A model generated the notes under the pieces. It worked only from the letters and a program-made list of their open reading frames with translations. It did not search any database and was not told the DNA's origin. 32,524 bases of DNA from Prochlorococcus sp. AG-679-P15. Its GTDB lineage: Bacteria > Cyanobacteriota > Cyanobacteriia > PCC-6307 > Cyanobiaceae. The first letter of the stretch is position 1, and every line of letters starts with the position of its first letter. The stretch covers positions 1 to 32,524 of the forward strand of contig QCUW01000009.1 in assembly GCA_003210695.1 (NCBI GenBank), given 5' to 3'. Shown here piece by piece: positions 9,709 to 18,929 of this stretch. The translations under genes were made by a program, and so were the position numbers.

Positions 9709-10206
9709 ATGGCAGAAAATTTTTCATTTGATGTGGTTTCTGATTTCAATAGGCAAGAATTGGTAAATGCTTTGGATCAAGTTAAAAGAGAGATTTCTCA
9801 AAGATATGACCTTAAAGGAACAGACACCTCATTACACTTGGATAAAGAAAATATTTTTATAACTACCAATAGTGAATTAACTCTAAATTCTGTGATCGAT
9901 ATTATTAGACAAAAGGCAATAAAAAGAAAAATCTCTTTAAAAATATTTGATTACAGCGGCATTGAAGTTGTAAGTGGAAATAAAGTAAAGCAAACTATTA
10001 CATTAATTAGGGGAATTAATCAGGAAATTGCGAAAAAAATCAGCAAAAATATTAGAGATCAATTTAAAAAGGTAAATGTAAGTATTAATGGAGAGACTTT
10101 AAGAGTAACTAGCAAAAGTAAGAATGATCTTCAATTAACAGTAAAATTACTTGATAATCTTGAGGAGAAATACAAAATTCCTCTCCAAGCTAATAATTAT
10201 CGATAA
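9709..10206 (+). CDS. yajQ: YajQ family nucleotide/c-di-GMP-binding protein
   Basis: 165 aa; FSFDVVSDFNRQELVNALDQVKREISQRYDLKGT...QAKAIKRKIS-like core, IRDQFKKVNVSINGETLRVTSKSKNDLQ. Confidence 0.93.
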   Translation: MAENFSFDVVSDFNRQELVNALDQVKREISQRYDLKGTDTSLHLDKENIFITTNSELTLNSVIDIIRQKAIKRKISLKIFDYSGIEVVSGNKVKQTITLIRGINQEIAKKISKNIRDQFKKVNVSINGETLRVTSKSKNDLQLTVKLLDNLEEKYKIPLQANNYR

Positions 10207-10231
10207 GATTATGTTAATAAACATTTTATTA

Positions 10232-10438
10232 ATGACGGATTATTCAAAATCACTACTTGATTCATTGAGCTTAAAAATAAAAGAATATCCACGTTTTTCA
10301 TTAAGAGAAATTGAGAAATTTTGTTGGATGGCTGCCCATGAACATAAGCATGGAGTTTTACCTTCTGAGTATGATATAAGGGAAATAGATGAGAATCTTT
10401 ACTTACAATTATTAGATAAATTTAAAACAACTAGTTAA
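10232..10438 (+). CDS. Conserved small hypothetical protein
   Basis: MTDYSKSLLDSLSLKIKEYPRFSLREIEKFCWMAAHEHKHGVLPSEYDIREIDENLYLQLLDKF. The ORF-track start at 10151 lies inside yajQ, so the internal ATG is preferred. Confidence 0.65.
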   Translation: MTDYSKSLLDSLSLKIKEYPRFSLREIEKFCWMAAHEHKHGVLPSEYDIREIDENLYLQLLDKFKTTS

Positions 10439-10550
10439 TAAAAATAATTTTTAATTACCTAAAACAATTATTAAAAAAATATTTTAATTAAATACTTAAT
10501 TGATGCATTAATTAATTTCTTTAAATATGATTAACAAAAAGCAAATTTAA

Positions 10551-11357
10551 ATGTCAACATCTTTCAAAAATGTCACTCCAACTGGTCCCGGAGGAACTGC
10601 TACATTATTAATCGTTTTATCTTTTACTGGATTTCTTCTGCTTACACAATCTTTATTTGTAGTCCCCTCTGGACAAGTTGCTGTAGTAACTACGTTAGGT
10701 AAAGTTAGTGGTGGTTCGAGAAGACCAGGTTTAAATTTTAAAATACCTTTCGTTCAATCGGTATTCCCCTTTGACGTAAAGACTCAAGTCCAGCCTGAGA
10801 AATTTGAGACTTTAACAAAAGATCTTCAAGTTATCAGAGCAACTGCCACTGTTAAATATTCAGTTAAGCCAAATGAAGCTGGTAGGATTTTTGCCACAAT
10901 TGCAAGCAGAAATAGTGATGTTTATCAAAAGATTGTTCAGCCATCTTTACTTAAAGCTCTAAAATCTGTTTTTTCACAATATGAATTAGAAACAATAGCA
11001 ACTGAATTTAATGTTATTTCTGAAAAAGTTGCTAGTACTGTTGCTGAAGAATTGAATTCATTTGATTATGTAGATGTTAAAAGCTTAGATCTTACTGGGC
11101 TAGAAATAGCTGAGGAATATAGAGCGGCTATTGAACAGAAACAAATCGCTGGACAGCTTCTTTTAAGAGCTAAAACAGAAGTAGAAATTGCAGAACAAGA
11201 AGCTTTAAGATACGAAACTTTAAATAAAGGTTTAAATGATCAGGTTCTTTTTAAATTATTTTTGGACAAGTGGGATGGCAGTACTCAGGTAGTGCCTGGC
11301 CTCCCTAGAACCTCTGGGGGAATGCCTCCAGTAATTGTTGGCGGGAAAAATAGATAA
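10551..11357 (+). CDS. phb: SPFH/prohibitin-family membrane protein
   Basis: 268 aa; N-terminal TM, VPSGQVAVVTTLGKVSG...RPGLNFKIPFVQSV, long EIAEQEALRYETLNKG coiled coil. Confidence 0.9.
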   Translation: MSTSFKNVTPTGPGGTATLLIVLSFTGFLLLTQSLFVVPSGQVAVVTTLGKVSGGSRRPGLNFKIPFVQSVFPFDVKTQVQPEKFETLTKDLQVIRATATVKYSVKPNEAGRIFATIASRNSDVYQKIVQPSLLKALKSVFSQYELETIATEFNVISEKVASTVAEELNSFDYVDVKSLDLTGLEIAEEYRAAIEQKQIAGQLLLRAKTEVEIAEQEALRYETLNKGLNDQVLFKLFLDKWDGSTQVVPGLPRTSGGMPPVIVGGKNR

Positions 11358-11359
11358 AG

Positions 11360-12661
11360 TTAAATTTTTATAAAACTAAAAGATTGATCGAATGCTTCTA
11401 AAGTTCGGTCAATTTCTTCTTCACTGTGAGCTAAAGAAGTAAATCCAGCTTCAAACGGACTTGGTGCTAAATATACTCCTCGTTTGAGCATCTCTCTATG
11501 TAGTTTTCCAAAAAGTTCTGAGTCGTTTGTTTTGGCTTCTTCAAAATTTCTTACTGGTCCCTCACATAAGAAAAATCCAAACATTGCACTTACGCTCCCT
11601 CCATTGATAGCGATACCATTATTTTTTGCTGATTGCTTAATACCTTCAATTAACCTAGAGGTTGTTGTCTCTAGCTTTTCATATGTGCCTTCTTGTTTAA
11701 GTAATTCAAGAGTTTTAATACCTGCAGTCATTGCTAGTGGATTCCCACTTAAAGTACCAGCCTGATAAACAGGCCCAGATGGTGCGACCATAGACATTAT
11801 TTCTTTTCTGCCTCCATAAGCTCCTACAGGCAAACCTCCCCCAATCACTTTGCCGAGGGTTGTTAAATCAGGAGTGACACCAAATTTTTCTTGAGCTCCT
11901 CCATAGCTAATTCTGAAACCAGTCATGACTTCATCAAAAACGAGTAAAGATCCATTATCAGTTGTTAGCTCTCTCAATCCTTCAAGAAAACCAGGCTCAG
12001 GCGTAATGAATCCTGCATTTCCAACTATAGGTTCGAGAATTACTCCAGATATTGCATCAGGATTCTCAGAAAATAATTTTTTTACAGCTTCAAGGTCGTT
12101 GTAAGGGGCAGTTAGAGTATTTGCTGTTGTAGTTCTTGGGACGCCTGGCGAATCTGGGAGGCCTAGAGTAGCCACGCCAGAGCCTGCTTTTACCAAAAAC
12201 ATATCAGCATGACCGTGATAGCATCCATCAAATTTTATTACCTTGTCTCTTCCAGTAAATGCCCTCATCAGTCTTAAAACTGCCATACAGGCTTCAGTAC
12301 CACTGTTTACAAATCTAACCATTTCTATAGAAGGAACAGCTTCTATTACCATCTCAGCAAGTTTATTCTCTAGTACACAAGGCGCCCCAAAACTAGTGCC
12401 TTTTTCAATAGCCTCTTGTAATACTGTAATCACTTCAGGATGTGCATGCCCACAAATGGCTGGACCCCAACTACCTATGTAATCAATATATCTATTTCCG
12501 TCAACGTCCCAGGCAAAAGGACCTTTTACTCTATCAAAAACAATCGGCTGTCCTCCTACAGACTTAAATGCTCGCACTGGAGAACTAACTCCTCCAGGCA
12601 TTAATTCTAAAGCTGAAGAGAAAACTTCTTCCGAATGAGTAGTATTTAATATATCAGTCAA
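11360..12661 (-). CDS. hemL: Glutamate-1-semialdehyde 2,1-aminomutase
   Basis: 433 aa; [80 protein letters not shown]. Confidence 0.98.
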   Translation of the reverse strand: MTDILNTTHSEEVFSSALELMPGGVSSPVRAFKSVGGQPIVFDRVKGPFAWDVDGNRYIDYIGSWGPAICGHAHPEVITVLQEAIEKGTSFGAPCVLENKLAEMVIEAVPSIEMVRFVNSGTEACMAVLRLMRAFTGRDKVIKFDGCYHGHADMFLVKAGSGVATLGLPDSPGVPRTTTANTLTAPYNDLEAVKKLFSENPDAISGVILEPIVGNAGFITPEPGFLEGLRELTTDNGSLLVFDEVMTGFRISYGGAQEKFGVTPDLTTLGKVIGGGLPVGAYGGRKEIMSMVAPSGPVYQAGTLSGNPLAMTAGIKTLELLKQEGTYEKLETTTSRLIEGIKQSAKNNGIAINGGSVSAMFGFFLCEGPVRNFEEAKTNDSELFGKLHREMLKRGVYLAPSPFEAGFTSLAHSEEEIDRTLEAFDQSFSFIKI

Positions 12662-12889
12662 AATTTAAATGAATGTAGTTTTTGGAAAAATTTCATCATG
12701 CTCTAAATTAGAAATAAGTAAAAATTTTGTCAATTAGATTGAAATTCTACATTATGATATTTTTATTGCGTTAATAGGATTTGTAAATAATTAATTTATA
12801 AGAAATTTTAATTTAAAATCAAGTATTTTCGAAAAATTTCTTTAATGTTAAGCGTTTTGAGGCTTTATACAAATTTTGATCTTTTAGAA

Positions 12890-13735
12890 TTATATTTCGA
12901 AAAGATCATCATCATCATCGAAGTAATCTTCATTTTGACTATCGATCTCTAAATTAATTAAGACTGGAGCATGATCACTTGGTTGAAAATTTTCTCTTTG
13001 ATCCCTTTCTATCACACAGCTTTTGAGCTTTGATGAGAGATTTTTACTAATGTAAATATGGTCTATTCTCCAACCTTTATTTAGTTCATATGCATTATTA
13101 CGGTAATCCCACCAACTCCAATGACCAGTATTCTTTTCAAAAATCCGAAAAGAATCAATAAATCTTCCTTTAAGAACATTATTAAGTGCTTCTCTTTCAA
13201 TCTTTGAGGCCATTATCCCCCCTTCGTATTTCTGAGGAGCATGAATATCTATTTCGCTTGGAGCAATATTAAAATCTCCGACAAAACAAACTAAATCATC
13301 CTCTCTTACTTCTTCATCTAAGAATGATGATAAATGTTTTAACCATTTAATTTTATAGTCGAATTTTTCAGAATCTATTGAAGAACCATTTGGCACATAA
13401 ACATTTATTATTTTTAACCCATTGATATCGGCAGAAATTAATCTTTTTTGCTCGTTAAATTCTACAGAAATATTTTTTTCTTTATAATCGTGAGTAAATC
13501 CTTTCTTAACATTTTCTATTTTTAATTTACTTATTATTGCAACTCCATTATAAGATTTTTGCCCATATTTAATAACTTCATAACCTAATTCCTCAAATGG
13601 CGTCATAGGAAAAGAATCATCAATAACTTTGGTTTCTTGAAAACAAACTATATCTGGATTTACATTATTAATCCAATTTGTAATTTGAGAAAGCCTTGTT
13701 CTTATAGAGTTAACATTCCAAGTCGCGATTAACAA
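12890..13735 (-). CDS. xthA: Exodeoxyribonuclease III
   Basis: 281 aa; MLIATWNVNSIRTRLSQI, VCFQETKV, GDFNIAPSEIDIH, WRIDHIYIS, SDHAPVL. Confidence 0.95.
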   Translation of the reverse strand: MLIATWNVNSIRTRLSQITNWINNVNPDIVCFQETKVIDDSFPMTPFEELGYEVIKYGQKSYNGVAIISKLKIENVKKGFTHDYKEKNISVEFNEQKRLISADINGLKIINVYVPNGSSIDSEKFDYKIKWLKHLSSFLDEEVREDDLVCFVGDFNIAPSEIDIHAPQKYEGGIMASKIEREALNNVLKGRFIDSFRIFEKNTGHWSWWDYRNNAYELNKGWRIDHIYISKNLSSKLKSCVIERDQRENFQPSDHAPVLINLEIDSQNEDYFDDDDDLFEI

Positions 13736-13807
13736 TTTATTATCAAACTATGTAAAATTAAAAATAGCAGATAATTTTTAACTTAAATAATTTTGAAATT
13801 AATCAAA

Positions 13808-14104
13808 ATGAAATTCAAATTAAATTTACATTTATCAAAAATAGCGAAAATATTTCTTCTATTTATTTCATTATTTAATTTTAAATCAACTTTTTTAATT
13901 GCTGAAGAGTCATATTTTAATGAAATTGAAATTGATAGTTCTACAAAATTAGAAACAAGTAGTTCAGATTTACCTACTAATCCCTTTGAAATAGTAGAGA
14001 TGATTAGAAGAGCCAATAGCATGAATGATGCTACCAAGCCCTCTGATGCTATCGATGATGCTTTAAAAATATTTAGTAAGATTGAAGAAAATGAAAATCT
14101 TTAA
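13808..14104 (+). CDS. Small putative secreted/exported protein of unknown function
   Basis: From the second ATG: MKFKLNLHLSKIAKIFLLFISLFNFKSTFLIAEES..., a hydrophobic leader followed by an acidic region. Confidence 0.55.
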   Translation: MKFKLNLHLSKIAKIFLLFISLFNFKSTFLIAEESYFNEIEIDSSTKLETSSSDLPTNPFEIVEMIRRANSMNDATKPSDAIDDALKIFSKIEENENL

Positions 14105-14148
14105 TTTATTAAACTAAATTATTAAAAAATTTTAAAATATAATTAAAT

Positions 14149-14745
14149 ATGATAAAAAATCCTATTCAAGAAGTTACAAATAAATTGCAGTATAGGGCAA
14201 TTGGTATCGTTAAAGCTATTTATAAGCCAAATAATAAAGACCAATTAAATCGAGGGACATTAACTGATAAAGACGGAAAGATAATTAATACAGTTATTCT
14301 GGGGAAAGCTTTATCTCTAATAAAAAAATATATTAATCTAGATAATAACTATTTTTGGATCGTTTATCCAAGAAATAAAAGTATTAATAATTTGCACTTA
14401 CAGGTAGCAGGGGTTTGGGATCCTTATCAATTAAATAAAGAAGATAATAATTTGGAAAAGGATCCTAATCAAATATTAGAAGAATTAAATTTAAGCAATA
14501 ATTATTTTTCTATAAGAGGAGAATTGGTTTATGTAAACACTCAAAAGAAAGAGGTTGTTATAAAGATTTGTTCTTCTCCTAATTCAAAAAGATTAAAAGA
14601 TCCAACTTTTAAAATCATTGTCGAAGGAGAGATCTCTCTTCAATTTTTGAATAATTTTGTAAGCCTTGATGTTATTAGGGATGGAAATATACTGCGAATG
14701 GTTAAATATGAAATTATTGAAAAAATAAAATCTGCAAAATCATAA
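14149..14745 (+). CDS. Conserved cyanobacterial-type hypothetical protein
   Basis: 198 aa; YRAIGIVKAIYKPNNKDQLNRGTLTDKDGK...FWIVYPRN...LQVAGVWDP; upstream of larC on the same strand. Confidence 0.7.
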   Translation: MIKNPIQEVTNKLQYRAIGIVKAIYKPNNKDQLNRGTLTDKDGKIINTVILGKALSLIKKYINLDNNYFWIVYPRNKSINNLHLQVAGVWDPYQLNKEDNNLEKDPNQILEELNLSNNYFSIRGELVYVNTQKKEVVIKICSSPNSKRLKDPTFKIIVEGEISLQFLNNFVSLDVIRDGNILRMVKYEIIEKIKSAKS

Positions 14746-14810
14746 TATTTAATATGATTAATGAGTTTTTAATTTTCGAATTCTTACTTATTAAAAATCT
14801 ATAAAGGTTT

Positions 14811-16034
14811 ATGGAAGAAATATTAATTGATTGTTCCCCTGGTGTTTCTGGCGATATGTTACTGGGCGCATTTCATGACTTGGGAGTACCAAAAAACGTT
14901 ATTGAAAAAACTCTTGCAGGCATTGGATTAGAAAATTTATATGATTTACATTTCAGAGAATCTAAAAGTTGTTCTATTAGAGGAATCAAAGTTGACATTT
15001 ATAACTTTGATCAAAGTACTAAAAGAAATTGGAGTAGCATCAAAGATTTAATCTTTAAGGCTCGGTTAGAAGAAAAATTAAAAAAAAGAATTTACCAAGT
15101 TTTTGAGTCTTTAGCTTTAGCAGAGGGGAAGGTTCACGGTATTGATCCTGAAGAAGTTCATTTTCATGAGATAGGGGCAATCGATTCCTTAGTGGATATC
15201 ATAGGCGTTTGTGCTTCAATTGAATATTTAAAGCCAAAAAGGGTTTTTTGTAATGAACCAAGTTTAGGGAGAGGTTTTGTACAAACTGATCATGGCAAAT
15301 TATCAATCCCATCCCCTGCGGTAATAGAGTTATTAAGAGAAAAAGATATCAAAGTTATCTCAAGTATTGATTTAATAGATGGGGAATTGTCAACTCCAAC
15401 TGGAATAGCTTTACTTACTAATTTGGTTGAATCTTTCCAAATCCCTAATAAATATTCTATTAATTCCTATGGAGTGGGGATTGGAAACTTAGAACTACCA
15501 TGTCCAAATATGGTAAGAGTTTTAAATATTAATTCTGCTAATGAAGATTTAATCGATAAAAAAATTAGCCCAAGATATGAAGAGATTTCTATTCAAGAGG
15601 CTTTGATTGATGATCAAACATCTGAAGAAATTGCAAATTTTTTAGAGATATTTAGAAAAAAAGGAGCTTATGATATTTCTTGTCAAGCAATTAATATGAA
15701 AAAAAATAGAACAGGTTTTTCTATTCAAGTAATTTTACCTATTGAGAAGCAAAAATATTTCAGGGAATTATGGTTTCAATATTCCAACACTATAGGATTG
15801 AGAGAAAGAAAACAATTTAGGTGGGTTTTATTAAGAAGAAGAGGTGAGTGTTTAACAACTTTTGGAAATATTAAGTTTAAACAAACAATGAAACCTAATG
15901 GCACTATTTATATGAAACCAGAAAATGATGAAATTTTAAGATTACAGATTGAGCATAATAAAACAGCTCAGGAAGTAAAAAATATTATTGAAGAATCCTG
16001 CCAGGAATTTAAAGCTTTTGAAGATTGGAAATAA
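14811..16034 (+). CDS. larC: LarC-family nickel insertion protein (DUF111)
   Basis: 407 aa; DCSPGVSGDMLLGAFHDLGVP, VHFHEIGAIDSLVDIIGVCASIEYL, DGELSTPTGIALLTNL, GVGIGNLELPCPNMVRVL. Confidence 0.92.
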   Translation: MEEILIDCSPGVSGDMLLGAFHDLGVPKNVIEKTLAGIGLENLYDLHFRESKSCSIRGIKVDIYNFDQSTKRNWSSIKDLIFKARLEEKLKKRIYQVFESLALAEGKVHGIDPEEVHFHEIGAIDSLVDIIGVCASIEYLKPKRVFCNEPSLGRGFVQTDHGKLSIPSPAVIELLREKDIKVISSIDLIDGELSTPTGIALLTNLVESFQIPNKYSINSYGVGIGNLELPCPNMVRVLNINSANEDLIDKKISPRYEEISIQEALIDDQTSEEIANFLEIFRKKGAYDISCQAINMKKNRTGFSIQVILPIEKQKYFRELWFQYSNTIGLRERKQFRWVLLRRRGECLTTFGNIKFKQTMKPNGTIYMKPENDEILRLQIEHNKTAQEVKNIIEESCQEFKAFEDWK

Positions 16035-16233
16035 TATTTAAAAAGAGTATTTTTTATTTAGCTTCTAAAGAATATTAACTTTTCAATCCTGAAGAACCTT
16101 TTCTTTTTTTTTGTAAGAAAAATTTCTTTATAAAATATAATCTTTATCTGTTTAATTTATTTTATATTGATATGTACCTCAGCAGTTTATTATAAATCCT
16201 TCCTTTACGATTAAGAAAAAATTTTAATAGTAT

Positions 16234-17772
16234 TTAGTTCCTTTTTTCTAAGCTTGGAATCAATGTACTTGATGCAATTAAACCCAAGACTGTTATGAAG
16301 AGTGCAGGTAATATGGCTTCAGCCATTCGCTCATCTCCTGCATATTGATATATCCTTACAGACAAAGTATCGAAGTCGAATGGTCTGAGAATAAATGTAA
16401 TTGGCAATTCTTTAATTGTGTCTACAAACACTAGAAGTGATCCAATAAATATTGGTCCTTTTAATAAGGGAAAATGTAACTTTTTGGTAATATCAAACCA
16501 ATTAGAGCCAAGATTCCTTGCCGCCTCATCCAGGCTTGGAGATATTCTTTCAAACCCAGAATCAAGTGTACCTTTTGAAATAGTCAAAAATCGAACTACA
16601 TAGCCCCAGATCAGAAGGCATATATAAATGAAATCCAACTTTGAATTAGAAATAGTTATTAATGATATTGCTATTACAGTTCCTGGGATTGCATATCCTA
16701 TGCCTGCGGGGAATGTTATAAATTTTGTGATTAAGCTCTTATTATGGCGATTAGTTATCGTTAATATCAAAGACAAAACTAATGTTAATAATGCAGCAAT
16801 TATTCCGAGACTAACAGTTCTAAAAGTTAGAGATAGTAATTCTGTCGTAAATCCTTTTTTTAACTGATCAATATTTAATAGAAACCAAGAAAATGGAATT
16901 CCAATCGAAAACAATGGTGGAAATAAAGTAACTAATACTGCTAAGTAATATCTATATCCTTTTAAATCCCATCCTAGTGAATCTAATGATGCTGGATTTT
17001 CACTCCAACGCTTTGTTTTCTTTCTTGAAAGTTTTTCAAATATAATTAAAGTAAAAACTATCAATAAGGCAACTAATGATAATCCCATGACGCTTTCTGG
17101 ATTTCCTTCAATTATCCAATTCTCAGTTATACCTATAGAAATACTTGGAATATTTAATAACTCAACTGTTCCTAACTCATTCATAACTTCCATACACATA
17201 AGGCTTACTCCAGTTATTAATGCTGGTAATGCCATTGGTAGAGCAACTTTAAAAAAGCTTCCCCATGGTCCAATTCCTAAACCTCTACTAGCATTAATTT
17301 GATTCACTCCAAATTTATTGAAGCTTTCATTGGCAAGTATAAAAACATAAGGATATGAAGTAATTGAAAGTATAAGAACGCCCCACCACAAACCAGTTAC
17401 TTGATACCCCAAAATACTTCCTAAATCCTGTAAAACTGCAGTTATTAAATATGCTGGGATTGCGAGTGGAATTAGTTGAAAAATACGAAGATTTTTCCTT
17501 AATCTAAATTCGCAATTTGATAGTAACCAACCATTTAAAGTACCTAAACCTCCTCCAAAAAAACTAGTAAGAATTAAAAGTTTTAATGTGCCAATTATTT
17601 CATTTCTACCTGAAATACCTAAAGAAAAATTTCCACCTAAAACAAAACCTATTCCTTCAATTAAGAAATTAAAAATTGGAATTATCACTATAATTGCAAC
17701 TATCAAAGATACAATGTCAAGAAGCTTAAAATCAGAAAATAATTTCTTCGTTTGTTTAATAAAAATTTTCAA
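16234..17772 (-). CDS. futB: Iron(III) ABC transporter permease, FutB/FbpB type
   Basis: 512 aa, two BPD_transp_1-type halves; SRGLGIGPWGSFFKVALPMALPAL and AARNLGSNWFDITKKLHFPLLKGPIFIG EAA loops. Confidence 0.85.
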   Translation of the reverse strand: MKIFIKQTKKLFSDFKLLDIVSLIVAIIVIIPIFNFLIEGIGFVLGGNFSLGISGRNEIIGTLKLLILTSFFGGGLGTLNGWLLSNCEFRLRKNLRIFQLIPLAIPAYLITAVLQDLGSILGYQVTGLWWGVLILSITSYPYVFILANESFNKFGVNQINASRGLGIGPWGSFFKVALPMALPALITGVSLMCMEVMNELGTVELLNIPSISIGITENWIIEGNPESVMGLSLVALLIVFTLIIFEKLSRKKTKRWSENPASLDSLGWDLKGYRYYLAVLVTLFPPLFSIGIPFSWFLLNIDQLKKGFTTELLSLTFRTVSLGIIAALLTLVLSLILTITNRHNKSLITKFITFPAGIGYAIPGTVIAISLITISNSKLDFIYICLLIWGYVVRFLTISKGTLDSGFERISPSLDEAARNLGSNWFDITKKLHFPLLKGPIFIGSLLVFVDTIKELPITFILRPFDFDTLSVRIYQYAGDERMAEAILPALFITVLGLIASSTLIPSLEKRN

Positions 17773-17790
17773 AAATAAAATAAAACTTTA

Positions 17791-18885
17791 TTATGCTTCG
17801 TCTTTAGAATTAAATCTACAAAAATCAAGTTGATTCTTAATAGTTTGATGATTTAAATTTTTTCCTATTAAAACGATTTTATTAGATTTTTGCTTTTCCC
17901 AATCACAATCATCAAGAGAAAAACGTTTGCCTGATAAATGAAAAATATGTTTTCGTTCGCTTTCCACAAACCATAAAATCCCTTTAGCTCTAAATACATT
18001 TTGTGAAATTTCATTATCTAAAAAATTTTGAAATTTCCTTAAAGAAAATGGTTCACTCGTCTCAAATGATACTGAAGTAAATCCCTCTATATTATTAACC
18101 AAATCGTGTGAGTGGGAAGAGTGATCGTGTGAGTGAGAAGAGTGATCGTGTGAGTGAGAAGAGTGATCGTGTGAGTGAGAAGAGTGATCGTGTGAGTGAG
18201 AAGAGTGATCGTGTGAGTGGGAAGAGTGATCATGTGAAACTTCTTCTTTGTTTAATTCCTCTTTAAAATGAAAATTATCTGTTTCAAAAAGTCCTACACT
18301 CATTATTGTTTGTAATCTAACTTCACTATTTACCGACCTCAAAATTCTTGGTTCTTTTTTTATTTCATTGATATAACTTTCTATTTTATTAATACGATCC
18401 TCATTTACTAAATCACATTTATTAAGAAGTAAAATATCCCCATATAGGATTTGAGAGTATGCAACACTTGAATTTTTTAAATCAAAATCAAAGTTATCTG
18501 CATCAATAAGAGTAATTATTGAATCCAATCTTACTCTTTCTCTAAGATCACCCCCAGCAAAAGTCATTGCTACTGGGAGTGGGTCTGCAAGGCCAGTGGT
18601 CTCAACAATTAAGTAATCTATTTTTTCTGGTCTCTCTAATATCTTAGAAACAGTTTTTAATAATTCTCCGTTTATTGTGCAACAAATGCATCCATTATTT
18701 AATTCGATCATATCTTCAGAGGTTTTTATAATTAATTCATTATCAATTCCTATCTCTCCAAATTCATTAACTAAAACAGCAGTTTTAATACCAACTTGAT
18801 TCTTTAAAATATGATTTAAAAGTGTTGTTTTCCCTGAGCCCAAGAATCCACTAATAATGGTGATAGGTAGTAATTTTTCAGACAT
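17791..18885 (-). CDS. COG0523/CobW-family metal-handling GTPase with His-rich linker
   Basis: 364 aa; TIISGFLGSGKTTLLNHIL, NNGCICCTINGEL (CxCC), TTGLADP, NKCDLV, C-terminal CobW_C; six HDHSSHS repeats between domains. Confidence 0.95.
   Translation of the reverse strand: MSEKLLPITIISGFLGSGKTTLLNHILKNQVGIKTAVLVNEFGEIGIDNELIIKTSEDMIELNNGCICCTINGELLKTVSKILERPEKIDYLIVETTGLADPLPVAMTFAGGDLRERVRLDSIITLIDADNFDFDLKNSSVAYSQILYGDILLLNKCDLVNEDRINKIESYINEIKKEPRILRSVNSEVRLQTIMSVGLFETDNFHFKEELNKEEVSHDHSSHSHDHSSHSHDHSSHSHDHSSHSHDHSSHSHDHSSHSHDLVNNIEGFTSVSFETSEPFSLRKFQNFLDNEISQNVFRAKGILWFVESERKHIFHLSGKRFSLDDCDWEKQKSNKIVLIGKNLNHQTIKNQLDFCRFNSKDEA
18103..18228. repeat. In-frame tandem repeat, 6 x 21 bp, unit ATCGTGTGAGTG(A/G)GAAGAGTG (plus strand), encoding HDHSSHS on the minus strand
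   Basis: Units start at 18103, 18124, 18145, 18166, 18187 and 18208. Units 2-5 are identical; units 1 and 6 share one A-to-G difference; a degenerate unit begins at 18229. Confidence 0.97.
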
Positions 18886-18929
18886 TTAAATTTTTAAGTT
18901 TTAAAAGAATTAAATAACTCTATAGTAAT

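Noticed and set aside
11484-12482. Two plus-strand ORFs (93 and 79 aa) opposite hemL
   Set aside because: Shadow ORFs on the antisense strand of a strongly conserved gene.
12662-12889. 22-codon plus-strand ORF in the hemL-xthA gap (MNVVFGKISSCSKLEISKNFVN)
   Set aside because: Short, AT-rich and antisense to the hemL leader, without codon bias or a ribosome-binding signal that I could defend.
13783-14037. 84-aa minus-strand ORF opposite the small exported-protein gene
   Set aside because: The plus-strand ORF has a convincing leader and gene-like spacing; the antisense one has no features.
16035-16233. Possible ncRNA or missed gene in the roughly 200-bp larC-futB convergent gap
   Set aside because: Very AT-rich, only trivial ORFs and no clear structured RNA motif; likely 3' UTR/terminator space.
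16418-17833. Plus-strand ORFs opposite futB (61, 79, 71 and 81 aa)
   Set aside because: Antisense shadows of a permease gene with skewed codon composition; no domain features.
18103-18228. CRISPR-like regular repeat pattern
   Set aside because: Units are contiguous with no unique spacers, lie in frame within a CobW-type GTPase gene and encode a His-rich linker.
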